From Sphingopyxis sp. MWB1 (lineage in GTDB: Bacteria > Pseudomonadota > Alphaproteobacteria > Sphingomonadales > Sphingomonadaceae): a DNA stretch of 64,000 bases. The stretch is from assembly GCF_000763945.1 (NCBI RefSeq), contig NZ_JQFJ01000002.1:1973501-2037500 (forward strand), in the 5' to 3' direction. Below the pieces are notes generated by a model, which saw only the letters and a list, made by a program, of their open reading frames with translations, did no database searches and had not been told where the DNA came from. Numbering within the stretch: the stretch's first letter is position 1; each line of letters begins with the position of its first letter. Position numbers and translations under genes: made by a program. Positions 9,328 to 20,323 of this stretch are shown here, in pieces.

Positions 9328-9946
9328 TGAAGCGTGCCTCCAGCTTTTCGACAGCCGCGCGGGTCAGCACCAGCGTGTCGGCGCGCATGATGTCATAGAC
9401 GTTGGCGCCGACCGCCGGCATCGCGTCGATGCCGATCAGATTGGCCGATGCCTGGGCGAAGCTTTCATGCACCGCATCGCCGTCGATGAAGAGGGCGCGA
9501 TTGCCAAGATCGAGCTTGCCGAGCTTGCCGGCCAGCGCCTTGGTCTTCGCATCCTTGAGCTCCAGCGTGTCGAGAACGACGAGCTTGCCGCCCTTCGCCT
9601 TGTCGCTGAGCGCCATTTTGAGACCGAGCGCGCGAATCTTCTTGTTCAGCGAGTGGCCGAAAGTGCGGGCTCGGGGACCATGCGCCTTGCCACCGCCGAT
9701 GAAGATCGGCGCCTTGCGGTCGCCGTGACGCGCGGTACCGCCGCCCTTCTGACGACCGAACTTCTTGCCGGTACGGGCAACATCGCTGCGTTCACGCGCA
9801 GCGCGCGCCGGACCGCGGCGCTTTTCCAGCTGCCATGCAACGACGCGGTGCAGGATGTCGGCACGGGCGTCGACACCAAAGACTTCGTCATTGAGGTCGA
9901 TGTCGCTGCCGGCCTTGCCGTCGAGGGTTTGAACCTTGACCTTCAT
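9320..9946 (-). CDS. rplD: 50S ribosomal protein L4
   Basis: L4 helps form the exit-tunnel constriction, and in E. coli it also represses the S10 operon. It has 208 residues (E. coli 201). The tunnel-loop motif [19 protein letters not shown] is present around residue 70. It lies 2 bases after rplC. Whether it autoregulates here is unknown. The long gap before rplC and the hairpin after tuf are places where such control could act. Confidence 0.98.
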   Translation of the reverse strand: MKVKVQTLDGKAGSDIDLNDEVFGVDARADILHRVVAWQLEKRRGPARAARERSDVARTGKKFGRQKGGGTARHGDRKAPIFIGGGKAHGPRARTFGHSLNKKIRALGLKMALSDKAKGGKLVVLDTLELKDAKTKALAGKLGKLDLGNRALFIDGDAVHESFAQASANLIGIDAMPAVGANVYDIMRADTLVLTRAAVEKLEARFNG

Positions 9947-9948
9947 GA

Positions 9949-10722
9949 TCAGGACTCCTGCGCGCCGTCGGTGGTCGCTGCATCGACCGCGGCATCAGCC
10001 GGGGTATCCGCAGGCGCATCCGCCGGGGCTTCTTGATTGGCGTTCGCCGCCGTCTTGACACCCGCCGGATAAGGGGCATCGGGATGACGCGGCAGCTTCA
10101 CCGCATCGCGAACCAGCAGCCAGCCACCCTTCGAACCAGGGACCGAACCCTTGACGAAGAGAAGACCGCGCTCAGCATCGGTGCGGACGATTTCGAGATT
10201 CTGTTGCGTGCGATTGCGCGCACCCATGTGGCCCGCCATCTTCTTGTTCTTGAAGACGCGGCCCGGATCCTGACGGTTACCGGTCGAACCATGGGCACGG
10301 TGGCTGATCGAAACACCGTGGCTGGCGCGCATACCGCCGAAGCCCCAGCGCTTCATCGCACCGGCAAAGCCCTTACCCTGGGTCACGCCCTGGATATCGA
10401 CAACCTGGCCAGCGACAAAATGGTCCGCCGACAATTCCGCGCCGACATCGAGCGTCGCATCGTCAGCGACACGGAATTCGACGAGCTTTGCCTTGGGCTC
10501 CACTTCGGCCTTGCCATAGGCGCCGCGCTGCGGCTTGGCGACGTTCTTCGCCTTTGCCGATCCAGCACCCAGTTGAACGGCCACATAGCCGTCACGTTCT
10601 TTATCGCGCACGGAGACAACCTGACAGCCTTCGAGGCTCAGGACCGTGACGGGCACATGGCGGCCGTCGTCCTGAAACAGGCGGGTCATCCCCATTTTCT
10701 TCGCGATCACGCCAGTCCGCAT
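9949..10722 (-). CDS. rplC: 50S ribosomal protein L3 with acidic Ala/Pro/Asp C-terminal tail
   Basis: L3 initiates 50S assembly and reaches the peptidyl transferase centre. The start [16 protein letters not shown] at 10722 has GAGGAG 7 bases upstream. The core motif [18 protein letters not shown] and the Gln-methylation context [20 protein letters not shown] are present. The product has 257 residues against 209 in E. coli. The excess is mostly a C-terminal tail from about residue 225 made of Ala, Pro, Asp and Thr ([13 protein letters not shown] type). The tail's role is unknown. Confidence 0.97.
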   Translation of the reverse strand: MRTGVIAKKMGMTRLFQDDGRHVPVTVLSLEGCQVVSVRDKERDGYVAVQLGAGSAKAKNVAKPQRGAYGKAEVEPKAKLVEFRVADDATLDVGAELSADHFVAGQVVDIQGVTQGKGFAGAMKRWGFGGMRASHGVSISHRAHGSTGNRQDPGRVFKNKKMAGHMGARNRTQQNLEIVRTDAERGLLFVKGSVPGSKGGWLLVRDAVKLPRHPDAPYPAGVKTAANANQEAPADAPADTPADAAVDAATTDGAQES

Positions 10723-10998
10723 GATCATACTCCTCAACAGAGGCCGAACGGACCATTCCGCCCGGCGTGCGGGACCCCGTCAGCATTTGCCGACAGAAAC
10801 CCTCCCAACCCGATTTTCATGCATCGCCCCGTCCGGGCTGAGGTGCCGCCACCTCTGAAGTTGACGGCGAGACGGGGGACGCAGCCCGGATAAATCCGGC
10901 GGTATCCACCTCTAGGTCGTCGCCCCGCCAAAGCGGGAACCGCAGGCAATTAGCGCCTGGACGATAGAGACCCCCGCCTTCGCGGGGGCTGCGTTGGC
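10723..10998. repeat. REP-like intergenic element inside the S10 operon (rpsJ-rplC gap)
   Basis: A 276-base gap between rpsJ and rplC, genes that are usually nearly adjacent. No credible gene is seen. The rpsJ-proximal part holds GC-rich inverted repeats: CCCCCGC (10971-10977) with GCGGGGG (10982-10988) around a CTTC tetraloop, and a second GCCCCGC...GCGGG hairpin at about 10922-10938. This paired-hairpin look resembles the short intergenic REP-type repeats common in alphaproteobacteria. No second copy is visible in this window, so the repeat identity is inference. Confidence 0.45.
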
Positions 10999-11310
10999 TT
11001 ACGCCAACTTGATCTCGACATTCACGCCCGCGGCAAGATCGAGCTTCATCAGCGCGTCGACCGTTTGCGGGGTGGGCTGCACAATGTCCAGCAGCCGCTT
11101 GTGGGTGCGAACCTCAAACTGCTCGCGCGACTTTTTGTCGATGTGCGGGCCGCGGTTCACGGTGAATTTTTCAATGCGCGTCGGCAGCGGGATAGGTCCG
11201 CGAATGAGGGCGCCCGTGCGACGTGCCGTATCGGCAATGTCGGTGGTGGCCTGATCGAGCACGCGGTGATCAAAGGCCTTCAGGCGAATGCGTATATTCT
11301 GCGTTTCCAT
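10999..11310 (-). CDS. rpsJ: 30S ribosomal protein S10
   Basis: A 30S head protein that also joins the NusB transcription-antitermination complex. It has 103 residues, the same as E. coli. [19 protein letters not shown] starts the protein, and [21 protein letters not shown] and [11 protein letters not shown] are conserved. It lies downstream of tuf after 147 bases and ahead of an unusually long gap before rplC. Confidence 0.98.
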   Translation of the reverse strand: METQNIRIRLKAFDHRVLDQATTDIADTARRTGALIRGPIPLPTRIEKFTVNRGPHIDKKSREQFEVRTHKRLLDIVQPTPQTVDALMKLDLAAGVNVEIKLA

Positions 11311-11412
11311 GACTGTTCCAGTCGAATCCCGTCTAACGATGCGAAAGAGCCGAAATGGCCCGTTCCGACCCCCGCAGGGAGGCCGGAGAGGCCATCAAAA
11401 TTCTTCAAGCTA

Positions 11413-11447
11413 CGAGCCGCGCGAATCACACCGATTCGCGCGGCTCG
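11413..11447 (-). terminator. Long perfect hairpin between tuf and rpsJ
   Basis: A perfect 15-bp stem (11413-11427 with 11433-11447, loop ACACC) starts 10 bases after the tuf stop codon. On the minus strand the stem is followed by TAGCTTGAAGAATTTT, so the U-rich part is about 13 bases away. It could act as a partial terminator, a pause site or a 3'-end stabiliser that sets the tuf to S10-operon expression ratio. Confidence 0.6.
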
Positions 11448-11457
11448 AGGCCCTATA

Positions 11458-12648
11458 TTACTTTGTGATCGAGGCCACAACCCCTGCGCCGACCGTGCGG
11501 CCACCTTCGCGAATTGCGAAGCGCAGACCCTGGTCCATGGCGATCGGAGCGATGAGCTTGACCGAAAGCTTCACATTGTCGCCCGGCATGACCATTTCCG
11601 TGCCTTCCGGCAGTTCGATCGTCCCGGTGACGTCGGTGGTGCGGAAATAGAATTGCGGACGATAGTTCGCAAAGAACGGCGTGTGACGGCCGCCCTCGTC
11701 CTTCGAAAGGACATAGACTTCCGAGGTGAAGTCGGTGTGCGGCGTGATCGAACCGGGCTTCGCCAGAACCTGGCCACGCTCAACTTCTTCACGGCCGATA
11801 CCACGGATCAGCGCGCCGACATTGTCGCCAGCTTCGCCCTGATCGAGCAGCTTACGGAACATTTCAACGCCGGTGACGGTCGTCTTCTTGGTGTCCTTGA
11901 TGCCGACGATTTCGACTTCTTCGCCAACCTTGACGATGCCGGTTTCAATACGACCGGTGACAACCGTACCACGACCCGAGATCGAGAAAACGTCTTCGAT
12001 CGGCATCAGGAAGGGCTGGTCAACCGGACGTTCCGGCTGCGGGATCCATTCGTCGACGGCCTTCATCAGTTCAAGGATCTTTTCCTTGCCGATGTTGTCG
12101 TCGCGGCCTTCGAGGGCAGCGAGCGCCGAGCCAGCGATGATCGGAATATTGTCGCCGTCGAAATCGCGCTTTGACAGCTCTTCGCGGATTTCGAGTTCAA
12201 CGAGCTCGAGCAGTTCCGGATCGTCGACCTGGTCAACCTTGTTGAGGAAGACCACCATGGTGGGAACGCCGACCTGCTTGGCGAGCAGGATGTGCTCCTT
12301 GGTCTGCGGCATCGGGCCGTCAGCAGCCGAAACGACGAGGATCGCGCCGTCCATCTGTGCAGCGCCGGTGATCATGTTCTTCACATAGTCGGCGTGGCCG
12401 GGGCAGTCGACGTGAGCATAGTGGCGCGCGTCGGTTTCATATTCGATGTGCGAGGTCGAAATGGTGATGCCGCGCTCACGCTCTTCGGGCGCCTTGTCAA
12501 TGTTGGCGAAATCAACGGCCGAACCGCCGCCAGCTTCCGAAAGAACCTTCGAAATCGCTGCCGTCAGCGACGTCTTGCCATGGTCGACGTGACCGATGGT
12601 GCCGATATTGCAGTGCGGTTTGTTCCGCTCAAATTTAGCCTTGGCCAT
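11458..12648 (-). CDS. tuf: Translation elongation factor Tu
   Basis: A GTPase that delivers aminoacyl-tRNA to the ribosomal A site. It has 396 residues (E. coli 394). The P-loop [10 protein letters not shown] is at about residues 19-28, followed by [15 protein letters not shown] and NKVD in the G domain and the beta-barrel domains 2 and 3. It lies between fusA and rpsJ, joining the str and S10 operons. Only one tuf copy is in this window; a second copy elsewhere cannot be excluded. Confidence 0.98.
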   Translation of the reverse strand: MAKAKFERNKPHCNIGTIGHVDHGKTSLTAAISKVLSEAGGGSAVDFANIDKAPEERERGITISTSHIEYETDARHYAHVDCPGHADYVKNMITGAAQMDGAILVVSAADGPMPQTKEHILLAKQVGVPTMVVFLNKVDQVDDPELLELVELEIREELSKRDFDGDNIPIIAGSALAALEGRDDNIGKEKILELMKAVDEWIPQPERPVDQPFLMPIEDVFSISGRGTVVTGRIETGIVKVGEEVEIVGIKDTKKTTVTGVEMFRKLLDQGEAGDNVGALIRGIGREEVERGQVLAKPGSITPHTDFTSEVYVLSKDEGGRHTPFFANYRPQFYFRTTDVTGTIELPEGTEMVMPGDNVKLSVKLIAPIAMDQGLRFAIREGGRTVGAGVVASITK

Positions 12649-12721
12649 GATATTGAACCTTCTTGTTCATTGGGTTGTGTTGATCAGTCCTGGCCGACGC
12701 CCGCTGAATCAGGCGCCGCCC

Positions 12722-12747
12722 TTAGTAGGTCTTGCCGCACGGTGCAA
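12722..12747 (-). promoter_or_regulatory. Candidate promoter ahead of tuf
   Basis: On the minus strand TTGCAC (12747-12742) and TACTAA (12727-12722) are separated by 14 bases. This suits the short spacing of the Caulobacter-type housekeeping promoter better than the 17-bp E. coli form. It would give tuf expression independent of fusA. Weak evidence. Confidence 0.25.
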
Positions 12748-12770
12748 GCCCGCGCGGCATTTCGACCCCA

Positions 12771-14864
<2,094 letters not shown>

Positions 14865-14960
14865 GGTGTTTTCCTTGAGCTTTGGGGGAAACCTTGTGAG
14901 TCGCCCCCGGTATAGGAAGGATTGTTACGATTGCGAGGCGGCCAGGGGCCGCCCGCTCAC

Positions 14961-15431
14961 TTACCAGCGATAGTGCGAGAAAGCGCGGTTGGCTTCCGCC
15001 ATCCGGTGCGTGTCTTCACGCTTTTTCACCGCATTGCCGCGATTGTTCGACGCGTCCAGCAGTTCGCCCGACAGGCGCGCGGCCATGGTGGTTTCGCTGC
15101 GATTGCGCGCAGCCGTGATCAGCCAGCGAATGGCGAGAGCTTGCGCACGGTCCGGACGAACTTCGACGGGAACCTGATAGGTGGCACCGCCCACGCGGCG
15201 GCTGCGGACCTCGATATTCGGGCGAATATTTGCCAGCGCTTCATGGAACACGCCGAGCGGCTCCTTCTTCGCACGGGCTTCAACCGATTCGAGCGCACCA
15301 TAGACAATGCTTTCCGCGACGGATTTCTTACCGTCGAGCATGACACTGTTCATGAACTTGGACAGCACCACATCTCCGAAACGGGGATCGGGCAGAATTT
15401 CGCGACGTTCTGGGCGACGACGACGAGCCAT
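14961..15431 (-). CDS. rpsG: 30S ribosomal protein S7
   Basis: A primary assembly protein of the 30S head, which in E. coli also represses the str operon. It has 156 residues, the common short form. [19 protein letters not shown] and [16 protein letters not shown] are diagnostic. It is 72 bases after rpsL and 96 bases ahead of fusA. Confidence 0.98.
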   Translation of the reverse strand: MARRRRPERREILPDPRFGDVVLSKFMNSVMLDGKKSVAESIVYGALESVEARAKKEPLGVFHEALANIRPNIEVRSRRVGGATYQVPVEVRPDRAQALAIRWLITAARNRSETTMAARLSGELLDASNNRGNAVKKREDTHRMAEANRAFSHYRW

Positions 15432-15503
15432 GGGTAATTCCTTTTACAACAGCATCCCGGCGCCAAGCGACTTCGGGACGATCAACAAACCGGAAAAGCG
15501 GCC

Positions 15504-15875
15504 TTACTTCGGACGCTTCGCGCCGTACTTCGAACGGCTCTGCTTGCGGTCCTTTACCCCCTGGGTATCGAGCACGCCGCGCAGGACGTGGTAACGCACG
15601 CCGGGAAGGTCGCGCACACGGCCACCGCGGATGAGCACAACCGAGTGCTCTTGCAGGTTATGGCCTTCGCCGGGGATGTAGGAGATGACTTCGCGCTGGT
15701 TGGTCAGGCGAACCTTTGCAACCTTACGAAGCGCCGAGTTCGGCTTTTTCGGGGTCGTTGTGTAGACACGGGTGCAAACGCCGCGCTTCTGCGGGTTCGA
15801 TTCCATGGCCGGGACCTTGGACTTCGCCTTTTGCGGCGTCCGGCCCTTGCGGACCAGCTGGTTGATCGTGGGCAT
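15504..15875 (-). CDS. rpsL: 30S ribosomal protein S12 (Arg at position 88)
   Basis: S12 sits at the decoding centre and controls accuracy; it is the classical target that determines streptomycin response. It has 123 residues. [12 protein letters not shown] keeps the wild-type Lys43. The second hotspot reads [11 protein letters not shown], so residue 88 is Arg (codon at 15614-15612) where E. coli has Lys. In E. coli a Lys-to-Arg change at this place gives streptomycin resistance. It is the first gene of the str-S10-spc run and is preceded by a promoter candidate. Confidence 0.98.
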   Translation of the reverse strand: MPTINQLVRKGRTPQKAKSKVPAMESNPQKRGVCTRVYTTTPKKPNSALRKVAKVRLTNQREVISYIPGEGHNLQEHSVVLIRGGRVRDLPGVRYHVLRGVLDTQGVKDRKQSRSKYGAKRPK

Positions 15876-16182
15876 GAATGCTTCACCTTAAATTGTCCGC
15901 CCATCAGAGCGAACGGTTACTCTACTGCGGTGGATGAAGCTCCGTCCTCTGTTCCCGCGAAATTCGCGAAAAAAGAGCCGACCTGATAACAGCAAAAGAC
16001 CCCGGCCGATCGCATGATCTTCCGGAGGCTTCATCCGCGCCAGCAATGTTCAAGCGCTGTTGTGACTCGAAAACCGCGACAAGCCGCCATTTCCGAATGG
16101 GCGGGCCTGTAGCGATGAACGGGAGCCGGGTCAATGGCCGACCGCGTTTTTACACAGGAGTCCCCACGGCGCGCGCCCTTGC
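15876..16182 (-). other. 307-base leader/intergenic region upstream of rpsL
   Basis: No gene is supported here. It holds a good minus-strand promoter candidate (16106-16134), which would give an rpsL leader of roughly 220 bases, and a short CGCGAA-A-TTCGCG palindrome near 15957-15969. No S7- or S12-type binding structure was recognised by eye. Confidence 0.6.
16106..16134 (-). promoter_or_regulatory. Candidate housekeeping promoter of the str-S10-spc supercluster
   Basis: On the minus strand TTGACC (16134-16129) is followed after 17 bases by TACAGG (16111-16106). Read with the Caulobacter housekeeping consensus, TTGACCC, 14 bases, then GCTACAGG also fits well. The position, upstream of the first ribosomal gene, supports it. 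Confidence 0.5.
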
Positions 16183-17238
16183 TTACTCTTCGTTATAAAT
16201 GCCCACCTCGCGTGGACCCTCACTCGACACCCGGCCGCGATACATGCCCTCGGTATTGAAGCTGAAGCCCGAGGCGCCATCGGGGCTAATGACGATCACC
16301 CCGCCGCTGCCGCCCAATTGCTTGACCTCGTCCAATACCTCGTCTGCCGCCTGTTGAAGCGGGGTGCCCGACAAGCGCATACGCGCGCAGATTTCATGCG
16401 CGACACCGACACGGATAAAATATTCGCCCGCCCCGGTCGCCGACACAGCGCAGGCACGGTCATCGGCATAGGTGCCGGCGCCGATGATGGGCACATCGCC
16501 GATTCGGCCCCATCTTTTGCCCGTCAAGCCGCCGGTCGAAGTGGCAGCGGCCAGATGGCCGCGCCTGTCGAGCGCGACCGCGCCGACCGTTCCGAACTTC
16601 TGGTCAATATCATAGGAAGCGACGGGCTTTTCCCCCGCTTCGCGGCGCAAGAAATCCTCAATTTGCTGGCGGCGATGCGGGGTGGCGAACCAGGCCGGGT
16701 CCATCTGCTCAACGCCATGCTCCGCAGCAAAGCCATCCGCTTCGGCTCCCGTCAGCATGACATGACGTCCATCACGCAGCACCGCACGCGCTGCGGCAAT
16801 GGGATGCCGGCTGGCGGTGAGCCGGGCAACCGCCCCCGCCTCGCGCGTGCGCCCGTCCATGATCGCCGCATCCAGTTCGTTGGTGCGGTCATGGGTGAAA
16901 ACCGCGCCGCGCCCGGCATTGAACAGCGGCTCATCTTCCATCAGTTCAACCGCCGCCTGCACAGCATCGAGCGCGCTGCCGCCCCGCGCCAAAACGGCTT
17001 GTCCCGCCGTCAGCGCCGCATCGATTGCGGCGCGAAACGCGGCATCCTGTTCCGCCGTCATCCGGTCGCGGCGAATCGTCCCCGCGCCGCCGTGAATCAC
17101 CAGCGTCCATCTGCCAGTCCCTGCCTGGGGCGCGGGCGTTTGCATCGGCGCCTCGACCCGCGCCGGGGCGGCGGCATCGGCGAAGGGTTCAGGCGCAGCG
17201 GCTTGAGCGGCAAAGGCGGCAAGAAAGGAGAGAAGCAT
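16183..17238 (-). CDS. Isoaspartyl peptidase / plant-type L-asparaginase family, exported
   Basis: An Ntn-hydrolase of the Thr-nucleophile asparaginase-2 family. It would cleave isoaspartyl dipeptides or L-asparagine after autoproteolysis into two chains. WTLVIHGGAGTIRRDRM follows the signal region, and the nucleophile context KFGTVGAVALD with downstream GRIGDVPIIGAGTYAD marks the beta-chain start. ATG at 17238 is preferred (GGAG 8 bases upstream) over an upstream GTG. The N-terminus MLLSFLAAFAAQAAA looks like a signal peptide, so the enzyme is probably periplasmic. It gives 351 residues. It is 42 bases downstream of an exported amidohydrolase, so a shared role in dipeptide salvage is likely but inferred. 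Confidence 0.88.
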   Translation of the reverse strand: MLLSFLAAFAAQAAAPEPFADAAAPARVEAPMQTPAPQAGTGRWTLVIHGGAGTIRRDRMTAEQDAAFRAAIDAALTAGQAVLARGGSALDAVQAAVELMEDEPLFNAGRGAVFTHDRTNELDAAIMDGRTREAGAVARLTASRHPIAAARAVLRDGRHVMLTGAEADGFAAEHGVEQMDPAWFATPHRRQQIEDFLRREAGEKPVASYDIDQKFGTVGAVALDRRGHLAAATSTGGLTGKRWGRIGDVPIIGAGTYADDRACAVSATGAGEYFIRVGVAHEICARMRLSGTPLQQAADEVLDEVKQLGGSGGVIVISPDGASGFSFNTEGMYRGRVSSEGPREVGIYNEE

Positions 17239-17280
17239 CGCGGGCTCCACGAATTGAGGGAAGGGCGAAGCGCGGGTCGA

Positions 17281-18582
17281 TCAATCGACGACCTTGCCGC
17301 GCGCCATCACAAAATCAACATTTTTAAGGACGCGTACATCGGCAAGCGGGTCACCGGCGACCGCAATGATATCAGCGCTCTTGCCCGGCGCGATCGTGCC
17401 AATTTCATTGGCTAGACCCAAAAGGTCGGCGGCATTGACCGTCGCGGCCTTCAGCGCTTCGACCGGGGTCATGCCATGCTGGACCATCAGTTCAAACTCG
17501 TCGGCGTTGCGGCCATGTTTCGACACGCCGGCATCGGTTCCGAACGCCACCCGCACGCCGCGCGGGACCAGCGTTTCAAGGCTTTTTCCGGTGATCGAGA
17601 TGCGCCATTTGATCTTGGCCAGCACATCGGGTTCATAGGAATCGGGATTGGCGGCAAGCCGTTCCTTATAGCCGTTCACCGTCGAGAGTGTGGCCACATA
17701 ATAGGTTTTCGACTTCGCCCATTGGTCGATCGTTTCGGGATCGAGGATCGTGCCATGTTCGATCGAGTCGGCGCCCGCCGCCAGCGCAAGGCGAATACCG
17801 TCGGCGCCATGCGCGTGAACCGCCACTTTTTTGCCGAACATATGCGCGGTATCGACGATGGCACGCGCTTCATCGTCGAACATCTGCTTGCCAAGCCCCG
17901 CACCGATGCGGCTGTTGACGCCGCCGGTCGAGGCGAATTTTATCACATCGGCGCCGCGCCCGATCTGCTGGCGCACCACGCGGCGGCACTCCTCCGCGCC
18001 GTTGCAGGTATTCGCCGCCCCTTCGAAATAGGGGCGCAGTTCGTCGCGAAAGCCGAGCGCACCGTCCATATGACCCGACGTGCCCGAAATCGACACACCG
18101 GCATCGACGATGCGCGGCCCCAGCACCTTGCCCGCCGCCACGGCGTCGCGCAGCGCGAGCGTCGCCCCGTCGCCATCGCCCAGATTGCGCACGGTGGTGA
18201 AGCCTGCGCGCAGCGTCTTCATGCCATTGGCCTGCGCATTGAGCGCCTGCGCTGCCGGGCTGAGCGTCACGCGTTCGAGCTGCCCCGCAATGCCGCCGGC
18301 ATCGCTGGTCAGATGAACATGACTGTCGATCAGGCCGGGCAGCACATATTTATCCTTGAGATCGATCAGCGTCGCCCCCGGCGCGGCGGGCTGAAAACCG
18401 TCGACTACCGCCACAATCCGTCCATTTTCCACGATGATGGTCGATGCGCCGCGCACCGCCTTGCCCGGTTCCGCCATCAACTGGCCCGCGTGAATAACCG
18501 TGCGTGTGCTTTCTTGTGCGAGAGTAGGTGCGGCAAGCGAGACCGTCGCCACTGCAGCGGAAAGGAAGGAAAGACATTTCAT
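17281..18582 (-). CDS. Exported metal-dependent amidohydrolase (Xaa-Pro dipeptidase/imidazolonepropionase-like)
   Basis: A 433-residue amidohydrolase-superfamily protein. An N-terminal signal peptide (MKCLSFLSAAVATVSLAAPTLAQ) points to the periplasm. Metal-binding motifs are visible: DSHVHLTSD around residue 85, a Lys in DVIKFASTGG (candidate carboxylated Lys), KVAVHAHGADG, SIEHGT and FGTDAGV. Sphingomonad relatives are often annotated as Xaa-Pro dipeptidases, but the substrate is not settled by sequence. It is followed closely by the Ntn-hydrolase gene, suggesting a two-gene operon for peptide or amide breakdown. Confidence 0.85.
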   Translation of the reverse strand: MKCLSFLSAAVATVSLAAPTLAQESTRTVIHAGQLMAEPGKAVRGASTIIVENGRIVAVVDGFQPAAPGATLIDLKDKYVLPGLIDSHVHLTSDAGGIAGQLERVTLSPAAQALNAQANGMKTLRAGFTTVRNLGDGDGATLALRDAVAAGKVLGPRIVDAGVSISGTSGHMDGALGFRDELRPYFEGAANTCNGAEECRRVVRQQIGRGADVIKFASTGGVNSRIGAGLGKQMFDDEARAIVDTAHMFGKKVAVHAHGADGIRLALAAGADSIEHGTILDPETIDQWAKSKTYYVATLSTVNGYKERLAANPDSYEPDVLAKIKWRISITGKSLETLVPRGVRVAFGTDAGVSKHGRNADEFELMVQHGMTPVEALKAATVNAADLLGLANEIGTIAPGKSADIIAVAGDPLADVRVLKNVDFVMARGKVVD

Positions 18583-18688
18583 TTAGGCAACCCCTGTTTT
18601 GGTATCGGGGCGCGTTAAAGCCGAAAGGCGCGCGGAGGTAAAGTCGCACGGCTTGCCCGTCCGGGCGTCAGACGATAAGCGCAGCGAC

Positions 18689-19363
18689 ATGGACCGCACC
18701 GACCATATCAATTGCTGGATCTTCGATCTCGACAATACGCTTTACCATCCGTCGGCCAGGTTGTTCGACCTGATCGACGCGCGCATGGGCGCCTTTATCA
18801 TGCGTCTCTTGAATGTCGATGCGGTCGAGGCGCGGCGGGTTCAGAAACAATATTTCCATGATCATGGGACGACCATGGCGGGGCTGATGCGCCATCATGG
18901 CGTCGATCCCGAGACATTTCTGGTCGATGTCCACGGTATCGAGCTCGACCGGCTGAGCCCGTGCGAGCGGCTGCGCGCCGGGCTGACGCGACTGCCCGGA
19001 CGGCGGCTGATTTTCACCAATGCCGACGCCGATTATGCGGCGCGCGTGCTGGAGGCGCGGGGGATCGCCGATCTGTTCGACGGCATTTGCGACATTCGCG
19101 CCACCCGCTATCTGCCCAAGCCCGATCCCGCGGCCTATGCCGCCATGATCGCGCATCTGGACATCGATCCGGCCGCCAGCCTGTTTGTCGAGGATATGGC
19201 GCGCAACCTTACCCCGGCCAAAGCGCTTGGGATGACCACCGTTTGGCTGGACAATGGCAGCGAAAGCGGCCATCGCGACCATCTGCCGGAGCATGTCGAT
19301 TTCCATGTAAACGACATCAATGACTGGCTCGACACCTTGCCTTTATCCTGGGGGACTGCATGA
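18689..19363 (+). CDS. HAD-family pyrimidine 5'-nucleotidase (YjjG/SDT1-like)
   Basis: A 224-residue HAD phosphatase. Motif I is [11 protein letters not shown] at residues about 9-19, a threonine in FTNAD serves as motif II, and motif III/IV is KPDP with VEDMARNL. The DNTLYH form with a helical cap is typical of pyrimidine 5'-nucleotidases. ATG at 18689 is chosen because the HAD motif I then sits near the N-terminus. The stop overlaps the dapD start (ATGA), so the two are co-transcribed, although there is no obvious metabolic link. Confidence 0.85.
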   Translation: MDRTDHINCWIFDLDNTLYHPSARLFDLIDARMGAFIMRLLNVDAVEARRVQKQYFHDHGTTMAGLMRHHGVDPETFLVDVHGIELDRLSPCERLRAGLTRLPGRRLIFTNADADYAARVLEARGIADLFDGICDIRATRYLPKPDPAAYAAMIAHLDIDPAASLFVEDMARNLTPAKALGMTTVWLDNGSESGHRDHLPEHVDFHVNDINDWLDTLPLSWGTA

Positions 19364-20202
19364 CGACCGACCTTATCTCGACCATCGAAGCCGCCTGGGA
19401 TGCGCGCGAGACGCTGGGTGTAACGAGCAAGGGCGCCGAACGCGAGGCGGTCGAGCAGGCGCTCGCCGGGCTGGACGATGGCAGCTTTCGTGTCGCCGAG
19501 CGCGGGGACGACGGCGCGTGGCAGGTCCATCAATGGCTAAAAAAGGCAGTATTACTGTCCTTTCGCCTGAACGACATGGCGATCATCGAGGGCGGCCCCG
19601 GCGGCGCGACCTGGTGGGATAAGGTGCCGTCCAAATTTGCCGGATGGGATGAAGGCCGTTTTCGCGACGCAGGGTTTCGCGCGGTTCCCGGCGCCATCGT
19701 TCGTCATGGCGCGCATATCGGCAAGGGCGCGGTGCTGATGCCGAGCTTTGTCAACATCGGCGCGCGGGTTGGTGAAGGCACGATGGTCGACACCTGGGCG
19801 ACGGTCGGAAGCTGTGCGCAGATCGGCGCCAATGTCCATCTGTCGGGCGGCGCGGGAATCGGCGGCGTGCTCGAACCCTTGCAGGCCGGACCGGTAGTGA
19901 TCGAGGATTGCGCCTTTATCGGCGCGCGCGCCGAAGTCGCCGAAGGCGTGATCGTGCGCGAGGGCGCCGTCTTGTCGATGGGCGTCTATCTGGGCGCGTC
20001 GACGAAGATTATCGACCGCGCGACTGGCGAAATTTTTATCGGCGAAGTTCCGCCCTATGCCGTCGTTGTCCCTGGAGCGATGCCCGGCAAGCCGTTGGCT
20101 GATGGATCGCCCGGCCCGTCGCTTTATTGCGCCGTGATCGTCAAGCGCGTCGATGCGCAAACCCGGTCCAAGACGGCCATCAACGAATTGCTGCGCGACT
20201 AA
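19360..20202 (+). CDS. dapD: 2,3,4,5-tetrahydropyridine-2,6-dicarboxylate N-succinyltransferase
   Basis: DapD transfers a succinyl group from succinyl-CoA to tetrahydrodipicolinate in the lysine/diaminopimelate pathway, feeding peptidoglycan and lysine. It has 280 residues (E. coli 274). A left-handed beta-helix of hexapeptide repeats runs from about residue 105 ([19 protein letters not shown]) through [14 protein letters not shown] to about residue 215. [16 protein letters not shown] is a family hallmark. It is coupled to the upstream nucleotidase by a 4-base overlap. Confidence 0.97.
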   Translation: MTTDLISTIEAAWDARETLGVTSKGAEREAVEQALAGLDDGSFRVAERGDDGAWQVHQWLKKAVLLSFRLNDMAIIEGGPGGATWWDKVPSKFAGWDEGRFRDAGFRAVPGAIVRHGAHIGKGAVLMPSFVNIGARVGEGTMVDTWATVGSCAQIGANVHLSGGAGIGGVLEPLQAGPVVIEDCAFIGARAEVAEGVIVREGAVLSMGVYLGASTKIIDRATGEIFIGEVPPYAVVVPGAMPGKPLADGSPGPSLYCAVIVKRVDAQTRSKTAINELLRD

Positions 20203-20323
20203 TCCTTTCCCCCTGACGTTACGGAATCTTTCTCGTCGAAGCAGGTTCCCCGTTGGTGGATAAGCCATGGCCCAGGCGCCGCACCTGTGGTGCGACGCGG
20301 TTGGGAACAGATGGGGAGAGGGA

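Noticed and set aside
7870..9330. 486-codon open frame opposite rpsS-rplB-rplW
   Set aside because: A shadow frame across three certain ribosomal genes; no domain and no plausible ribosome site.
15922..16134. 70-codon minus-strand frame upstream of rpsL
   Set aside because: No family resemblance or ribosome site; it overlaps the likely rpsL promoter.
20255..20263. DnaA-box-like GGTGGATAA
   Set aside because: Single 8/9 match with no partner boxes and no AT-rich DNA; chance is likely.
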